Origin: Flaveria trinervia
Taxonomy: Eukaryota; Streptophyta; Magnoliopsida; Asterales; Asteraceae
Reading direction: 5' to 3'
Length of the DNA stretch: 64,000 bases
Assembly (NCBI GenBank): GCA_025506515.1
Contig: CM046444.1
Location: 69,977,068-70,041,067 of the forward strand
Shown: piece after piece, positions 43,912-55,167 of the stretch
Position numbering within the stretch: the stretch's first letter is position 1
Layout: each line of letters starts with the position of its first letter
The notes under the pieces: generated by a model
What the model was told of the DNA's origin: nothing
Seen by the model: only the letters and a program-made list of their open reading frames with translations
The model's database searches: none
Made by a program: the position numbers and the translations under genes

Positions 43912-45606
43912 ATGGAGGATCAATATTCAGCGTTCACCGCAGGGAGGGATTCAAGGATCCAAAATCTATTGTGGAGAGAAGGGGCACCTCAAACGTGAGT
44001 GTGTGAAGACCAAGAAGACAGGAAATGAGAATCCATTCTCATCTTTCAATCGTCAGGATAAATCCACAAGTAGTCCTACTTCATCAAGCAAGGATCCTAA
44101 GGCCTTGACTGCTCAGGATGATGAAGGACAAGATTGGAGCTTTCGATTTGTGTCTCCGGGAGAATCCAACATTGCTAGTGTTGAGGATTTAGATGACGAC
44201 TCAGTAAGCGAAGGTGATAATGCAATGAAACTCGTGATGTCATATATTGAAGATACCGCAACTGTGGTTGATCACCTACCTGAAGAAGGGACGAGTTCAA
44301 CAAGTTCAAAATCACCAAAACTAGAAAAGTCAGACTCTGCTTTGATGGCTAACTCAACCGCACCCTCTCAGGTAAGTTCCAATAATAAACTTTTCAATAA
44401 TCATGCTTGTTCTGATTGTAATAAATTTATGGAAAGCATAGATTTGAAATTTGCTAGGTTATTAGATCACAATGATAGCCTAGTAAAGGACTTGCAATTG
44501 TGCACTGAAGCAAATCGTATTTTAAAATTAAATGAGCATAGTTACAAAGAAAAAATAGAACTGTTAAATAAACAACTTAGGGAAACTGAAGTTGTGGCTT
44601 TTAACCAAGCTAATGACATTAAGTTCTATTTAAACTCCCTAGAAGACACCAAGAAACAAAAAGCAGTTTTGGAAGTCGAAGTAAATTCATTAAAACAAAA
44701 ACTACATAGTTGGACAAGTTCCTCTTACATTGTCCAACACTTAGTGAGAGAACGTAACAACGGGGAGGGATTGGGTTATAAAGTGGTTCCACACCACATG
44801 AGACCTTGTTGAATGCCAAAAGAAAACCAATAAATAACAACCCAATCAAGGATCATGTGGTATCCACTCCTCTTTTAAGTGATCCAGATTCCATATGTAA
44901 AGCAAATGAATCTAGCACTAAACAAAAGGATGCCACTTCAAAATTAAAAGGTAAAATGCCTATGGTGAATCTGGACGAACATTTGAAAAGGTTAATATAA
45001 AGTCAAGTTCAACCACTTCTAAGTCTGAACCTCAAAAGACCATACATGTTAACCAAACATGTGTATCTTGTCCAAGTCTAGGTAAACAAAAAGGGTAAAG
45101 ATGTTAACAAGGTTCAAACAATTAATTTTGTTAAACAAGTTAAATCATCAAAACAAGAAGTGTCTAAACCCAAACTGAATAAAGTCACACATGTGTCACA
45201 CACTTCTCCATAGAAACAGGTACTCCATCATGTCGAAAGTAGATCATGCTACAACTATGGAAAATATGGACACATCACATCTACTTGTCCTTATTATCAG
45301 ACTCCAAGGCAGAAAATTGAACTTTATGACACTAAACCTAGATCTTCAAAAAGGAGATCCATGACTCCACCAAAAAGGGTAAGTGAACCTAAAGTTCAAC
45401 CCATTAGCCAATCATTTGTTTACCACAAACAGGCCTTACACAAAGCTGGCTTATGGAAAGAAAAGTCTATTTCAATGTCTGGTAATGAGAACAAGAAGAA
45501 GAATGATCTTCCTTCACCCTCTAATGGACAATGGGTAGAATTTATGATGTGTGATGCCTCTCGGACACCCATGCCGGTTAAGGCTTGGGTCCCTCACCTT
45601 AACTAA
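43912..45606 (+). pseudogene. C1 (+) gag with internal deletion
   Basis: Starts MEDQYSAFTAGRDSRIQNLL at 43912, as in the minus-strand copy. It then jumps at about 43970 to the second half of the first zinc knuckle (GEKGHLKREC, out of frame). The UBN2 Gag core of about 1 kb is missing. From 44003 a long clean frame encodes the Ser/Asp/Glu-rich tail and a Lys/Asn/Gln-rich likely coiled coil (about 44460-44700). A second knuckle, CYNYGKYGHITSTC, at about 45248-45290 has lost its second Cys. The gag tail ends MPVKAWVPHLN at 45606. Confidence 0.85.
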
Positions 45607-45615
45607 TGTTTTCAA

Positions 45616-46566
45616 TTGAATGTGCAGGGTGTTCGCTATAGTGCTGAAACAAACACTTGGATTGTAGATAGCGGAGCATCTAGGCACATGCCTAGGAACA
45701 GGGCATTCCTGTCAAACGTCAAACAAATAAAAGGAGGTCATGTTTCATTTGCTGGAGTGGGGGAAGCGGGGAATCAGAAAGTGAAGTTTGAAAAGGTAAA
45801 CTATGTTCAACAACTTCAAAATAATTTGCTTTCTATTTCCCAAATATGTGACAAGGGATTTAAGGTAGTTTTCTACAATAAGAAGTGCTATGTCCTGAAA
45901 AAGGACCATGTGATCCCGGAGGACCAAGTCTTAATGTCAGCCTCAAGATATAATGACCTTTACATCTTTGATCTATCAAAGGCCTCCACAACGGATCATC
46001 AAGTACAATGCTTCTTGTCAAAAGCTACTGAGAAGGATTCTATCTCGTGGCATAGGAGAATGGGCACATCAATCCACGGAAGATGAACCACTTGATCCAG
46101 AATGATCTAGTGCAAGGAGTAAATGTCAAAAACTTCCAACTACCAGATTTTTGTGTCGCCTACAAGAAGGCAAACAGACTAAGAAGTCTCATAAGGCAAA
46201 GAAAGTTCATTCCATAGAACTACCTCTTAAGCTTGTTCACATGGATCTGTTTGGTCCAGTTAGTAAAAGGAGCATCACCAGCGACTTGTACTGCTATGTA
46301 GTTACAGATGACTACCCAAAATTTGCTTGGGTAATGTTTCTAAAATCTAAATATGAGACATTTGAGTCATTCAAAGAGTTAGTAACTACGTTAGAATCTC
46401 TCTACAAGCTAAAGGTAAGACAAGTCCGCTCAGAAAAAAGAACAGAGTTCAAGAATCAATGGATGGAGGCATTTTGCAAAGAAAGGGAATTGTACATCAG
46501 GTAACATTTGCCTACACTCCACAGATGAATGGGGTTGCTGAAAGGAAGAACATAAGCTTGATAGAA
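45616..46566 (+). pseudogene. C1 (+) protease, pre-integrase and truncated integrase
   Basis: Protease WIVDSGASRHM with the catalytic DSG (about 45660-45690). Then LLSISQICDKGFKVVF, and the pre-integrase DSISWHRRMG broken by a shift. The integrase core has HMDLFGPVSKRS and VVTDDYPKFAWVMFLKSK; the second catalytic site reads RSEKRTEFKN instead of RSDNGTEFKN. The element stops inside the integrase at NGVAERKNISLIE (46566), where the G2 gypsy LTR starts. The rest of pol is not seen again after G2. Confidence 0.88.
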
Positions 46567-47109
46567 TGTAAGGCCCCGTTCCCGGGACGCTTACAACTGG
46601 TAAATCATTGCACATAAAACGTACATTTACATTAACTTTACTAAAATCATGCAGCGGAAACACTTTAAACAAACATTTCATTTCCTTTAAATAAACACTT
46701 TTTCAAAACAATACATCTGTTCATTTCATAATATCATTTTACATTTCATTAAAAAAACATTAAAAACAATGGATGCCATTCCAAAAGAACTGAGTAGTCG
46801 CCCCGTGCCATCCTCAGTAACATACCTGCCAACTAGAAAAATGCATAAAAAGTCAGTGTTGCTCATTGAGTTCTAGTTTTAAAGAAAATATACTTTACTT
46901 CCTTTATAAAACCATTCGTTACTTTCATACGCAATCACACAACATACGTACATACAAATAATATAATTATTATCTTCCATTACATTCGTTACATCCTTCA
47001 TCTGTTTCATTCGTTCATAACAGCATTTCTTCCGTATATCTCATACCTATCGCACTTTTCGCACAAATCACACCCTTGCATCATCGTACCCGAAATACAT
47101 ATCGTACAA

Positions 47110-47470
47110 ATCGCACACATGAGGTAGCCAAGATCGCACGCTACATAGCACACAGTAAATACCACATCGCACGTATCGGAGCAGTTACCAAAACTGAACT
47201 CCCACTGTGTCTATAGTCCCTCATGTTATCAAACGTACATATTGCACAAATCGCACCAACGGAGTGGTCACCAAGACCGACTCCCCCTGTGTGTGAGAAC
47301 TCTTGGGGTGTAGTCAGAATTGCACGCCATCCCATGGGTTAGCCAAAATCGCACGCTACATAATCCACATGAGGTAGCCAAAATCGCACGCTACGTAGCA
47401 CACAGTAAATACCACATCGCATGTATGGGAGCAGTTACCAAAACTGAACCCCCACTATGTCTATGTCCCC
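47110..47470 (-). repeat. Duplicated segment of about 105 bp in G2 LTR
   Basis: ATGAGGTAGCCAAGATCGCA... at about 47118-47222 recurs at about 47368-47470 with few changes, separated by related GATCGCACGCTACATA words. It corresponds in place to the G1 and G3 tandem arrays. Confidence 0.75.
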
Positions 47471-47964
47471 TTAAGAGTTAGCCAAGATCGCACACTATAA
47501 ATACACACACAAGTGAGCTAACAACTCTCAGTGAGTCGTGAACCTCCTTTCTTTCTCTTGCAAGCCGTCCTTGCTCTCATTCCTTCGTTCATGCTTGCAC
47601 TCATTCATTACGTTTCTCTTTTCATTGTCTTCCACTTTACGCTATATAGTACTTTCATTACATTAGTTAATGCTCAACGCAAAACCACGGGAAGACAATC
47701 GTACATAATAAAATAAGGAACATAACAACATGCACATCAATCACACAAGGCAACATCGCTCACCCATAACATACATGATGCATAACATACGACATGCACA
47801 ATCACACGACAAAAAACATCACACGAATCACACGCATCACAACATATAACCATACGACATCACACATCATCCTCATGCATCATACACTTACATACATAAT
47901 CATATGCACAACAAGCATAAGTCATCATAAAACATAACAGACCCACCGCGGGACATCAGGGGTT

Positions 47965-48037
47965 CAGGGGTGGCAGCCCCTGATAGCGGGGTCCTAGGGG
48001 CACTAGCCCCTAGTGGGGTCCAAGGGGCAACGCCCCT
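47965..48037 (-). repeat. Three GC-rich hairpins in G2 LTR
   Basis: Stems: CAGGGG/CCCCTG (47965-47982, loop 6); CTAGGGGC/GCCCCTAG (47994-48013, loop ACTA); AGGGGC/GCCCCT (48023-48037, loop AAC). They lie at about 29-nt intervals in an otherwise AT-rich LTR. Confidence 0.75.
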
Positions 48038-48339
48038 GGCTGGGGCCACGCTACCAGGTTCACGCGAAATTTTTTTTATTTTAACACTTTTATATAACAC
48101 ATTTCCTTATAGAAAAATCGATCTTCTTGTTAAAACCTCTTAAAATCTCGGTCATTTAAATCGTATATTTTGTATACATTCCAGCCCCCAAACTAGTTCA
48201 AAACCTTTAAAATAGGAGATCTAGAACTCACCTGGACTCGATGAGTAACTTCTCAATCAAGCTTTCAAAGCAAGGGTTGCACTACACAGCCTGCAGATAA
48301 GTTAACACTCAAGGGAGTTAATTTCTGCCTAATTTTGCT

Positions 48340-48540
48340 GCTAATTTCACTACAAGATCAGCAGTTTCACTGGCAGTTTTGCTGGCATCTTCACTGCCAA
48401 TTTCGCCCAACTTTGATTGGAAAAACCATGTCTGCGAAACTACCTGCGAAACTATAGTTTCGCAGGAAGATCCACAGTTTCGCTGGACAAACAACTAATT
48501 TCACTACATGAACACCCAGTTTCGCAGAACGGGCTGAAAA
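48340..48540 (-). repeat. GTTTCGC(T/A)GG word cluster in G2 LTR
   Basis: Words such as AGTTTCGCTGG, AGTTTCGCAGG and ATTTCACTGCC recur about a dozen times. One pair forms an inverted repeat (CTGCGAAACTATAGTTTCGCAG, split here as arms CTGCGAAACT and AGTTTCGCAG around TA). Confidence 0.7.
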
Positions 48541-49091
48541 ATACAAACCAACCCATTTTGACCCAAAACTTCAATCTTTTACAACCAAAACCTTGGTTTA
48601 TCACCGAGTAAGCTATATTTAAGCTTCTTACATGTTTTCTTACACAAAAACGTGAGTTTTGGGCGAATCTTTGCCAGTTTCAAAAGATCCCAAACCTAGA
48701 ATATGGGTTTACATCAAAAGGAACGATTAAATGATGTTTCTTACCTGGATTCTTGGTGTTTTCTTATTGTTTGGATGCCCACGAACACCGATCTTCAATC
48801 CCGAGATCAACCGAGCCATAAATCTTCAATTTTCTCTACTTTCTCTCTCTACTCTCTCTCTAGAACTAGAGTGTTGAGTTGCAAATGATAGCTGCTCAAG
48901 CTGATCCGTTTATATATACCAGGCATTCCCGGGACATTAAACACGCCAAACATGTAACCCATCATGTCATCTCGGTCTAAAACCCATATCCATCTAATTT
49001 TTCTTAAATGATCTCGTCGAAGCCCATTATTACTATTTGGTTCGCTTAGACATTATTCGGGGCATTACAAGTCCACCCCCTTATTTAGGTT

Positions 49092-49700
49092 TCGTCCTTG
49101 AAACCTGCTAGTCGTTGAATAGTTGAGGGTAATGTTGCCTCATCTCCTCCTCAACTTCCCAAGTGGACTCCGATCCCTTCCTGTGCTTCCACTGTACACG
49201 CACTAACGGAACCACCTTATTCTTTAGCCTCTTCTCCTTACGATCAATGATTTCCACTGGTTACTCCACATAATTGAGTCATTCATCCACTTCAATATCC
49301 TCCGGTGGCACCACCATATCCTCCTCAGCTAAGCATATTCTCAAGTGAGATACATGGAATGTCAGATGAATTCCACTTAACTCACTAGGCAACTCCAACC
49401 TATAGGCCACCTCTCCTACTCAAGCAATAATTAGGAAAGGCCCTATGTATCTTGGGCTCAACTTGCCCAGCTTCATAAACCAAATGATGCCCTTCCAAGG
49501 TGAGACCTTTAACATAACCCTGTCACCCGCCTGGAACTCAATCGGTCTGCCTCCCTTATTGGCATACGACTTTTGTCTATCTTTGGCTACCTTCCTCAGG
49601 GCCTTGATCCTATCAAGCATCTCAGTTGTAGCCTCGATCACCATAATGCTCCCCATACATTCTTTGGTGCTCGGCCTTCACTTGTAATCAAGTAAGACAT
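49092..49700 (-). pseudogene. G2 integrase C-terminus and chromodomain
   Basis: On the minus strand 49656-49420 encodes KALRKVAKDRQKSYANKGGR, EFQAGDRVMLKVSPWKG and LGKLSPRYIGPFLI, the integrase C-terminal region of Tekay-type gypsy elements. Downstream (49410-49095) are HVSHLR-like and VQWKHRKGSESTWE-like segments with several stops, the latter being the chromodomain. RT, RNase H and the integrase core are deleted. Confidence 0.85.
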
Positions 49701-50164
49701 TTACTCCAATACTCCACCATATCACGCTTCATACTTGGCCACCAATAACCTTTACTCGGGTCTCGGTACATCTTACGGTTGAGATATCAGTGTATCCACA
49801 TACCTTACATCGGCCAAGTAGACAATACGTCCATGCCTCATGCATTTTCCTACCTCCGCCATCGGAATCACCTTCAGAATCGTCGCGACTCGATCGCCTT
49901 AGAGCGTCACTGTGATCCGTCAGGCACTATCAACCGCATCATCTTTTGCGGAATACAATGTTCATTTCATAGTCCGCCAAACAATCCACTCCTAAGACAA
50001 CATCGAAGGGCGTATCTATACTCTTACTACTAATAGGCAATTTAGCACAAAAAGCAGTAGTAATAAAACTCCTACTAGCGCCAAAATCGAATTACACAAG
50101 GCTAAGGGTTGATTTGCTAGAAACGTACCTGATACAACATCGGGGTCCGCTCTAGCCTCCTCCT
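49701..50164 (-). pseudogene. G2 protease remnant
   Basis: Translating the minus strand in pieces gives PFDVVLGVDCLADYEMN-like sequence (about 50005-49940), equivalent to the G1 protease segment at 17065-17110. A deletion removes the stretch between DAPFDV and the VLGMDW motif. No active-site DSG is intact. Confidence 0.6.
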
Positions 50165-51436
50165 TCATCATCGTGTTGGTGTTGCATTTGCCCTCTGTCC
50201 TTCTCCTCCAGTCCTCTTCACTCCCGAACCTTGCGCCCTTGGCTTCTTACAGTCCGTGCTTATGTGGCCAATTTTTCCACAATTGTAACATCTCACAGTC
50301 CCACATTCTCTAGCCACATGACCAGGCTTCCCACATTTGAAGAAAGTGTTTGCTCCCCTCTTGCATTCTCCCGAATGCTCCATCCCACATTTAACACATA
50401 TGTTCATCCCCGCACCAGGTGTGACCATACGGTGGTCATCCCCCGTGCGTGTTTATTATTCGTCAGGTCACCACCCCGTCCAGTTCTCTTTTCCTTCCAG
50501 TTCCGGTCTCCATCACCTTTCTCGCCATCTTCAGCCACCACCACCACAATTCTTTCATCATACAACCTCCCTGCCAAGTCAACTACCGACATAAACGTGC
50601 TCGGTCGGGCAGCGATCATGTGCCTATGAATATCCGCTGGCAAGCCCTGAATATACCTCTTGATTTTTCAAGACAGGGGTGTCACCTGATCCAGCACCAG
50701 ACGTGCCATCTCGTTGGACTTTGTGGTGTACTGCTGTTGCGTCATGGTTCCTGCCTCCAGTTGCAAGAACTCCCTTTCGACCTTGTCCATTTCGCGATGA
50801 GGACAAAACTCCTTAATCACCAACTTTTTCAGCTTAGACCATCTCATCCTCCTAATGGCCCTGCTACCCTCAGCTTGGATAATGTTGTCCCACAACATAG
50901 GGCTAAGTCCACAAAAGAGTGGGTAGCGAACTTCACTTTCTGGTCCTCTCGGCACTCGCTGATATCAAGTACAGCCTCCATTTCCCTCACCCACCGGTGA
51001 GTAGCAGTAGCAGTGCCGTTACCATCAAATGTTGGGGGCTTGCATCTCATAAATGCCCCATATTTACAGCCTCATGCCGCCTCCGGCTCAGGCTCTTCTT
51101 CTTCCTCTTCCTCATCATTAGAGGGAACCATTTCCGCCTCCGGTTGTTCCCGTCCTCCCGAAGACCTGTTCTCTCCCTTCTTTCCCCCTCTCATACAGCC
51201 TTGAGAACTTCAGTCACTACAGAAGATAAGATCGTCTACATGACCTGATGAACTTATTCTACAACAGCCTCCTTTACTGAGGCTCTCAGATGGGCACTCT
51301 CATCACCACCCTTCGGATGAGGGGTCTCTGGTTCTTCAGGAACCACCTTTTCAACTCTGGGTCTCCCTCTCTTAGGTCACAGTTCAGCACTGTGACCTCC
51401 ACCCCGTGAAGCTCTTGAGGATCTACCACCGGCCAT
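50165..51436 (-). pseudogene. G2 gypsy gag
   Basis: Starts at 51436 by alignment with G1 gag. Segments in order: PPTFDGNGTATATHRWVREM (about 51045-50985), EREFLQLEAGTMTQQQYTTK (about 50795-50735), and three zinc-binding knuckles at 50405-50240 (CVKCGMEHSGEC; FFKCGKPGHVAREC with the first Cys lost; CYNCGKIGHISTDC). Stops and shifts interrupt it. It is better kept than G1 gag. Confidence 0.85.
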
Positions 51437-51768
51437 CACACGCGCACTGAAAGATTCCAACACTAATACGGTCATTCAAGGGAACAGCTCAGTTTATGTC
51501 AAGTATAGTAAGTCCCTAATTACAGTGGCCAGTTGTGATCAACTACTTACTTTACTCTTCATACCCCAAGCATTACCTATCTTGACTACATCAGTGTTAA
51601 AATCTACATACGTCACATACCACATACCATGCGCACATAAAACTGGTTAACTTTACGAAAATACCTGATGGCACACAGTTACTCAGATTGGCATCCCTTC
51701 CCCTTTCGTCCCATTCTCAGTTTAAGTTCAGGTTTATTTTGAAAATTTACCCGTTTCACGTAAACTTT

Positions 51769-51784
51769 GGCTCTAATACCAACT
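51769..51784 (-). promoter_or_regulatory. Primer-binding site of G2
   Basis: Reverse complement reads AGTTGGTATTAGAGCC, next to the LTR end. One base differs from the standard TGGTATCAGAGCC. Confidence 0.8.
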
Positions 51785-52068
51785 TGTAAGGCCCTCTTCC
51801 CAGGATGCTTACAACTGGTAAATCATTGCACATAAAACGTACATTTACATTAACTTTACTAAAATCATGCAGCGGAAACACTTTAAACAAACATTTCATT
51901 TCTTTTAAATAAACACTTTTGCAAAAAATACATCTGTTCATTTCACAATATCATTGTACTTCATACAAAAGCATTAAAAACAATGGATGCCATTCCAAAA
52001 GAACTGAGTAGTCACCCCGTGCCATCCTCAACAACATACCGCCAACTGGAAAAATGCATAAAAAGTCA
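51785..52068 (-). mobile_element. G2 gypsy 5' LTR, truncated
   Basis: Only the last 284 bp of the LTR remain. They match 46567-46855 closely and stop at AAAAAGTCA, where the C2-c leader begins. Confidence 0.85.
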
Positions 52069-53170
52069 TTTGGATGATTGTAATGGTTGTATTATTCATT
52101 CAATTGGGTTGTATAATCTTTTATTTGTGTGTTTTTAAAGTGTAATTTATTTATTATTGGGATGTAATAAATAGATTAGGTACTTTTCAGTTTACTAGAA
52201 ATCTTGTATTAGGATATAATATCTTGTAATATGAAATGTACGCATTAGAAGCACAAAGGAAAGACACAAGAAACATGTAGCATTTGGATGTGGTTTCAAG
52301 TGGGAGGTTCATGGAAGCCTTTGTGTTGTGTTTTGTCCCTTAGGAATGTCCTATGGACCACACTTGTGATGGCAAACAAGTGCGGCCACTTAAGATGCTA
52401 TGGTTATGCACTAACATTGGTTGATTCATGATGGTTTTTTGTTATGGTATTGTGGTTGATCGCTTATATATGATGTTTGCTTACAATCCTTCAATGATCA
52501 CAACAAACTATCTAATTGGGCCTTAATCATTAAAAGTAATAAAAGGTTATTAATGTTGTTTAATGATTTCAAAGATTAAAAGGGTTTTAATCAATGTACC
52601 ATAGGGTATCTTGTATTTGAAAGCATGCAAATATGAATACATAGAGTTTCTAAAGTAGAATTATAAAATCTCTAAATATTTTAAAAATAAGATCAACACC
52701 GTCCTTTTACACAACACTTGAGTCACTCGGGACTCTTAGTGGGATAAAGGTCACCTAACCATTTCGAGAGAACTTGTGACTTGAGGTGAGAATGCCATAT
52801 TCGTGGGATAAAGGTCACCTAACCGCTTATTTTGGCAAACTCACACGTGTGTGTAAGTAGGGTGTCTTGATTTGCAAACCATGTCAAATGGATCACCTAC
52901 GATATGGTTTCCAAATGGCGTTGATGGGATTTACATGCCGACTTTACATATGATGTTTCAAGTCGATCCATACCTCTAGAAGTTGAAAATGGTTGCAATC
53001 GTCAATCGTTGACCACCTTATTAATTTAAATTGTGGGATAAAGGTCACCTAACCACTATTTAAATGTAATGTTGGGTTCTAGATTTTAATATGAAAATGA
53101 ACTTAAAAGGTATTCATTATTAAAATAACAATATCGAAAATACTAAAATTGATATTTGTTAATTTTGTAG
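52069..53170 (+). other. C2-c leader
   Basis: A long leader without LTR. The first 150 bp resemble the C2-b leader. A 22-nt word (GGGATAAAGGTCACCTAACC plus two bases) occurs three times, at 52739, 52803 and 53033. The leader is AT-rich and non-coding. Confidence 0.7.
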
Positions 53171-54120
53171 ATGGCCACCAATAATTATGATAATCATGAT
53201 AATTCATCCACGTCCGCCCAATCTTTACGAGCGATTCTCCAAAAGAACGTCTAAATCATAACAATTTTATCGATTGGTATCGAAACTTGAGAATCGTTCT
53301 CAAGCAAGAGAAACGATCATATGTTTTAGACGACCCTGTCCCCGATCAACCTAGTGAGGATGATGAGGAGGCCTATAACGATTGGATAATGTACACTAAG
53401 GACTCTATCCAAGTGTCTTGCCTTATGTTGGCAAGCATGACTCCGGATCTCCAGAAGGAGTATGAGCATCACAGAGCTTATGACATGATAACCCAACTGA
53501 AGGAAACGTTCCAACAGCAAGCGATGGTTGAGCGCTTCGAAACGGTTCGAGCGCTCCATGCATGTCGTATGGACGACAACTAATCAGTTTCATCTTAGGT
53601 ACTTAAGATGAAAAGTCACATTGACCGCCTCGAAAGGCTAAATTGTCCTGTCTCAAAGGAATTGGCCACGGATTTGATCCTCAATGGCCTACCAAAAGGT
53701 TCAGATGTTTGTGTTGAACTACAACATGAATGCTTGGGACAAAAGCATTGGTGAGCTTCACTCTATGCTCAAAACGGCCGAGGCGGCCATGGGTAAAATG
53801 GTTTTACCCGTTCTCACCATTAATGAAGGTGGGAACAAGAAAAGGCCTCATCCCGCACCCAAGGCAAGAGTTGCAAAGGGTAAGGGACCCGTAATGGGAA
53901 AAGGGAAAGGGGTGGCAAGGGTGCCACCCAAAGCACAGGAAAAGAGGCAAAAGGTTGCTTCTAATGACCCATGCTTCAAGTGTGGGGAGATTGGACATTG
54001 GGCAAGAAATTGTCCTATCCATCTCCAAGAGTTGAAAGCAAAGAGGGATGTCGGGCAAACCTCAAGTACTATATACATGATCCATATTGATTTAAACTTA
54101 ATATCCTCTAACACATGGGT
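53171..54120 (+). pseudogene. C2-c gag
   Basis: The ATG at 53171 (MATNNYDNHDNSSTSAQSL) follows AATTTTGTAG, as in C2-d. An early stop is followed by the frame 53287-53583 (MRIVLKQEKRSYVLDD..., a UBN2/DUF4219-like copia Gag), another stop, and 53684-54286. The latter has LHSMLKTAEAAMGKMVLP, a Lys-rich run and the knuckle CFKCGEIGHWARNC (about 53972-54013). Confidence 0.85.
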
Positions 54121-55167
54121 ATTAGATACCGGATGTGGAACTCACATTTGCAATTTGTTGCAGGGGTTCAAAAGAAGTAGCAACTTCAACAAAGGGGATG
54201 TTAGCCTCTACATGGGCAATGGGGCTAAAGTTCAAGTTGAAGCCCGTGGTGACTACATCTTGAACTTCCAAATGGTTTGGAAGTAATTTTGAACAATGTT
54301 TTGTATGCTCCTAGTTTGACTAGGAACATTATTTCCGTAGCCCTATTAAAACATTTTGGATATGTATTATCATTTATTGGAAATGAAATCCATGTTACTT
54401 TGAATGACATGTTCTACTTTAAAGCTATTCCCATCAATGGTATCTATGAATTGGTTCATGAAAATACATTGAATGATAGCTTATTGTACGAAACTAGTAC
54501 AAAGAAACTCAAATCGGATTTGAGTGACAGTTACCTTTGGCATTGCCGTCTTGGTCATATAAACAAGAAAAGAATACAAACACTACAAAAGAATGGTCTT
54601 TTAAAAACAAGTGAATGTGATTCATTTGATGTATGTGAGTCTTGTTTACAAGGTAAAATGACCAATGCACCTTTTAGTGGCAAACCCGAAAGGGCAAAGG
54701 ATTTATTAGGTATCATACATTCGGATGTATGTGGTCCTTTTAAACCTATGACAAGGTACAATGAAAGATACTTCATTATCTTTACTGACGACTATAGTCG
54801 ATATGGGTATGTGTACTTGTTAAGACACAAAGATGAAGCTTTTGAAATGTTCAAGATCTTTCAAAATGAAGTACAAAATCAACTCAATAAGTCAATTAAA
54901 ATTCTTCGCACCGATAGAGGAGGTGAATACCTGAATGATGCTTTTAGGGACCATCTTAGAAGTTGTGGGATTGTCTCACAACTATGTCCACCGGGAACAC
55001 CACAACATAATGGCGTGTCTGAGCGGAGAAATCAAACTCTATTGGATATGGTTCGATCTATGATGGCTAGAAGCTCATTACCTCTGTCATTTTGGGATTT
55101 TCCTCAACTCTCTACGACCCGTATTTTGAATATGGCCCCAACCAAAAGTGGAAAGGACACCTTATGA
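54090..55167 (+). pseudogene. C2-c protease, pre-integrase and integrase
   Basis: Protease VLDTGCGTHIC has an intact DTG (about 54118-54150). A one-base loss near 54265 shifts into the frame 54277-55167: NVLYAPSLTRNIISV, LWHCRLGHINKKRIQTLQK, CESCLQGKMT, SDVCGPFKPMTRYNE, RTDRGGEYLNDAF and NGVSERRNQTLLDM. The HHCC and DDE residues are all visible. The C-terminal part continues in 55148-55370 and 55303 onward. Confidence 0.88.

Larger units (their letters stand above)
46567..49069 (-). mobile_element. G2 gypsy 3' LTR
   Basis: 2,503 bp. On the minus strand it runs from TGTAATGCCCCGAATAATG to CGGGAACGGGGCCTTACA. Its neighbour at 49070-49082, read on the minus strand, is the polypurine tract AAGGGGGTGGACT. 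Its left end is inserted in the C1 integrase. It contains GC-rich hairpins (47965-48037), an internal duplication (47110-47470) and a GTTTCGC word cluster (48340-48540). Confidence 0.88.

Noticed and set aside
47900..48100. GC-rich patch as a CpG island or rRNA fragment
   Set aside because: It is part of the G2 LTR and consists of inverted repeats; no rRNA motif is seen.
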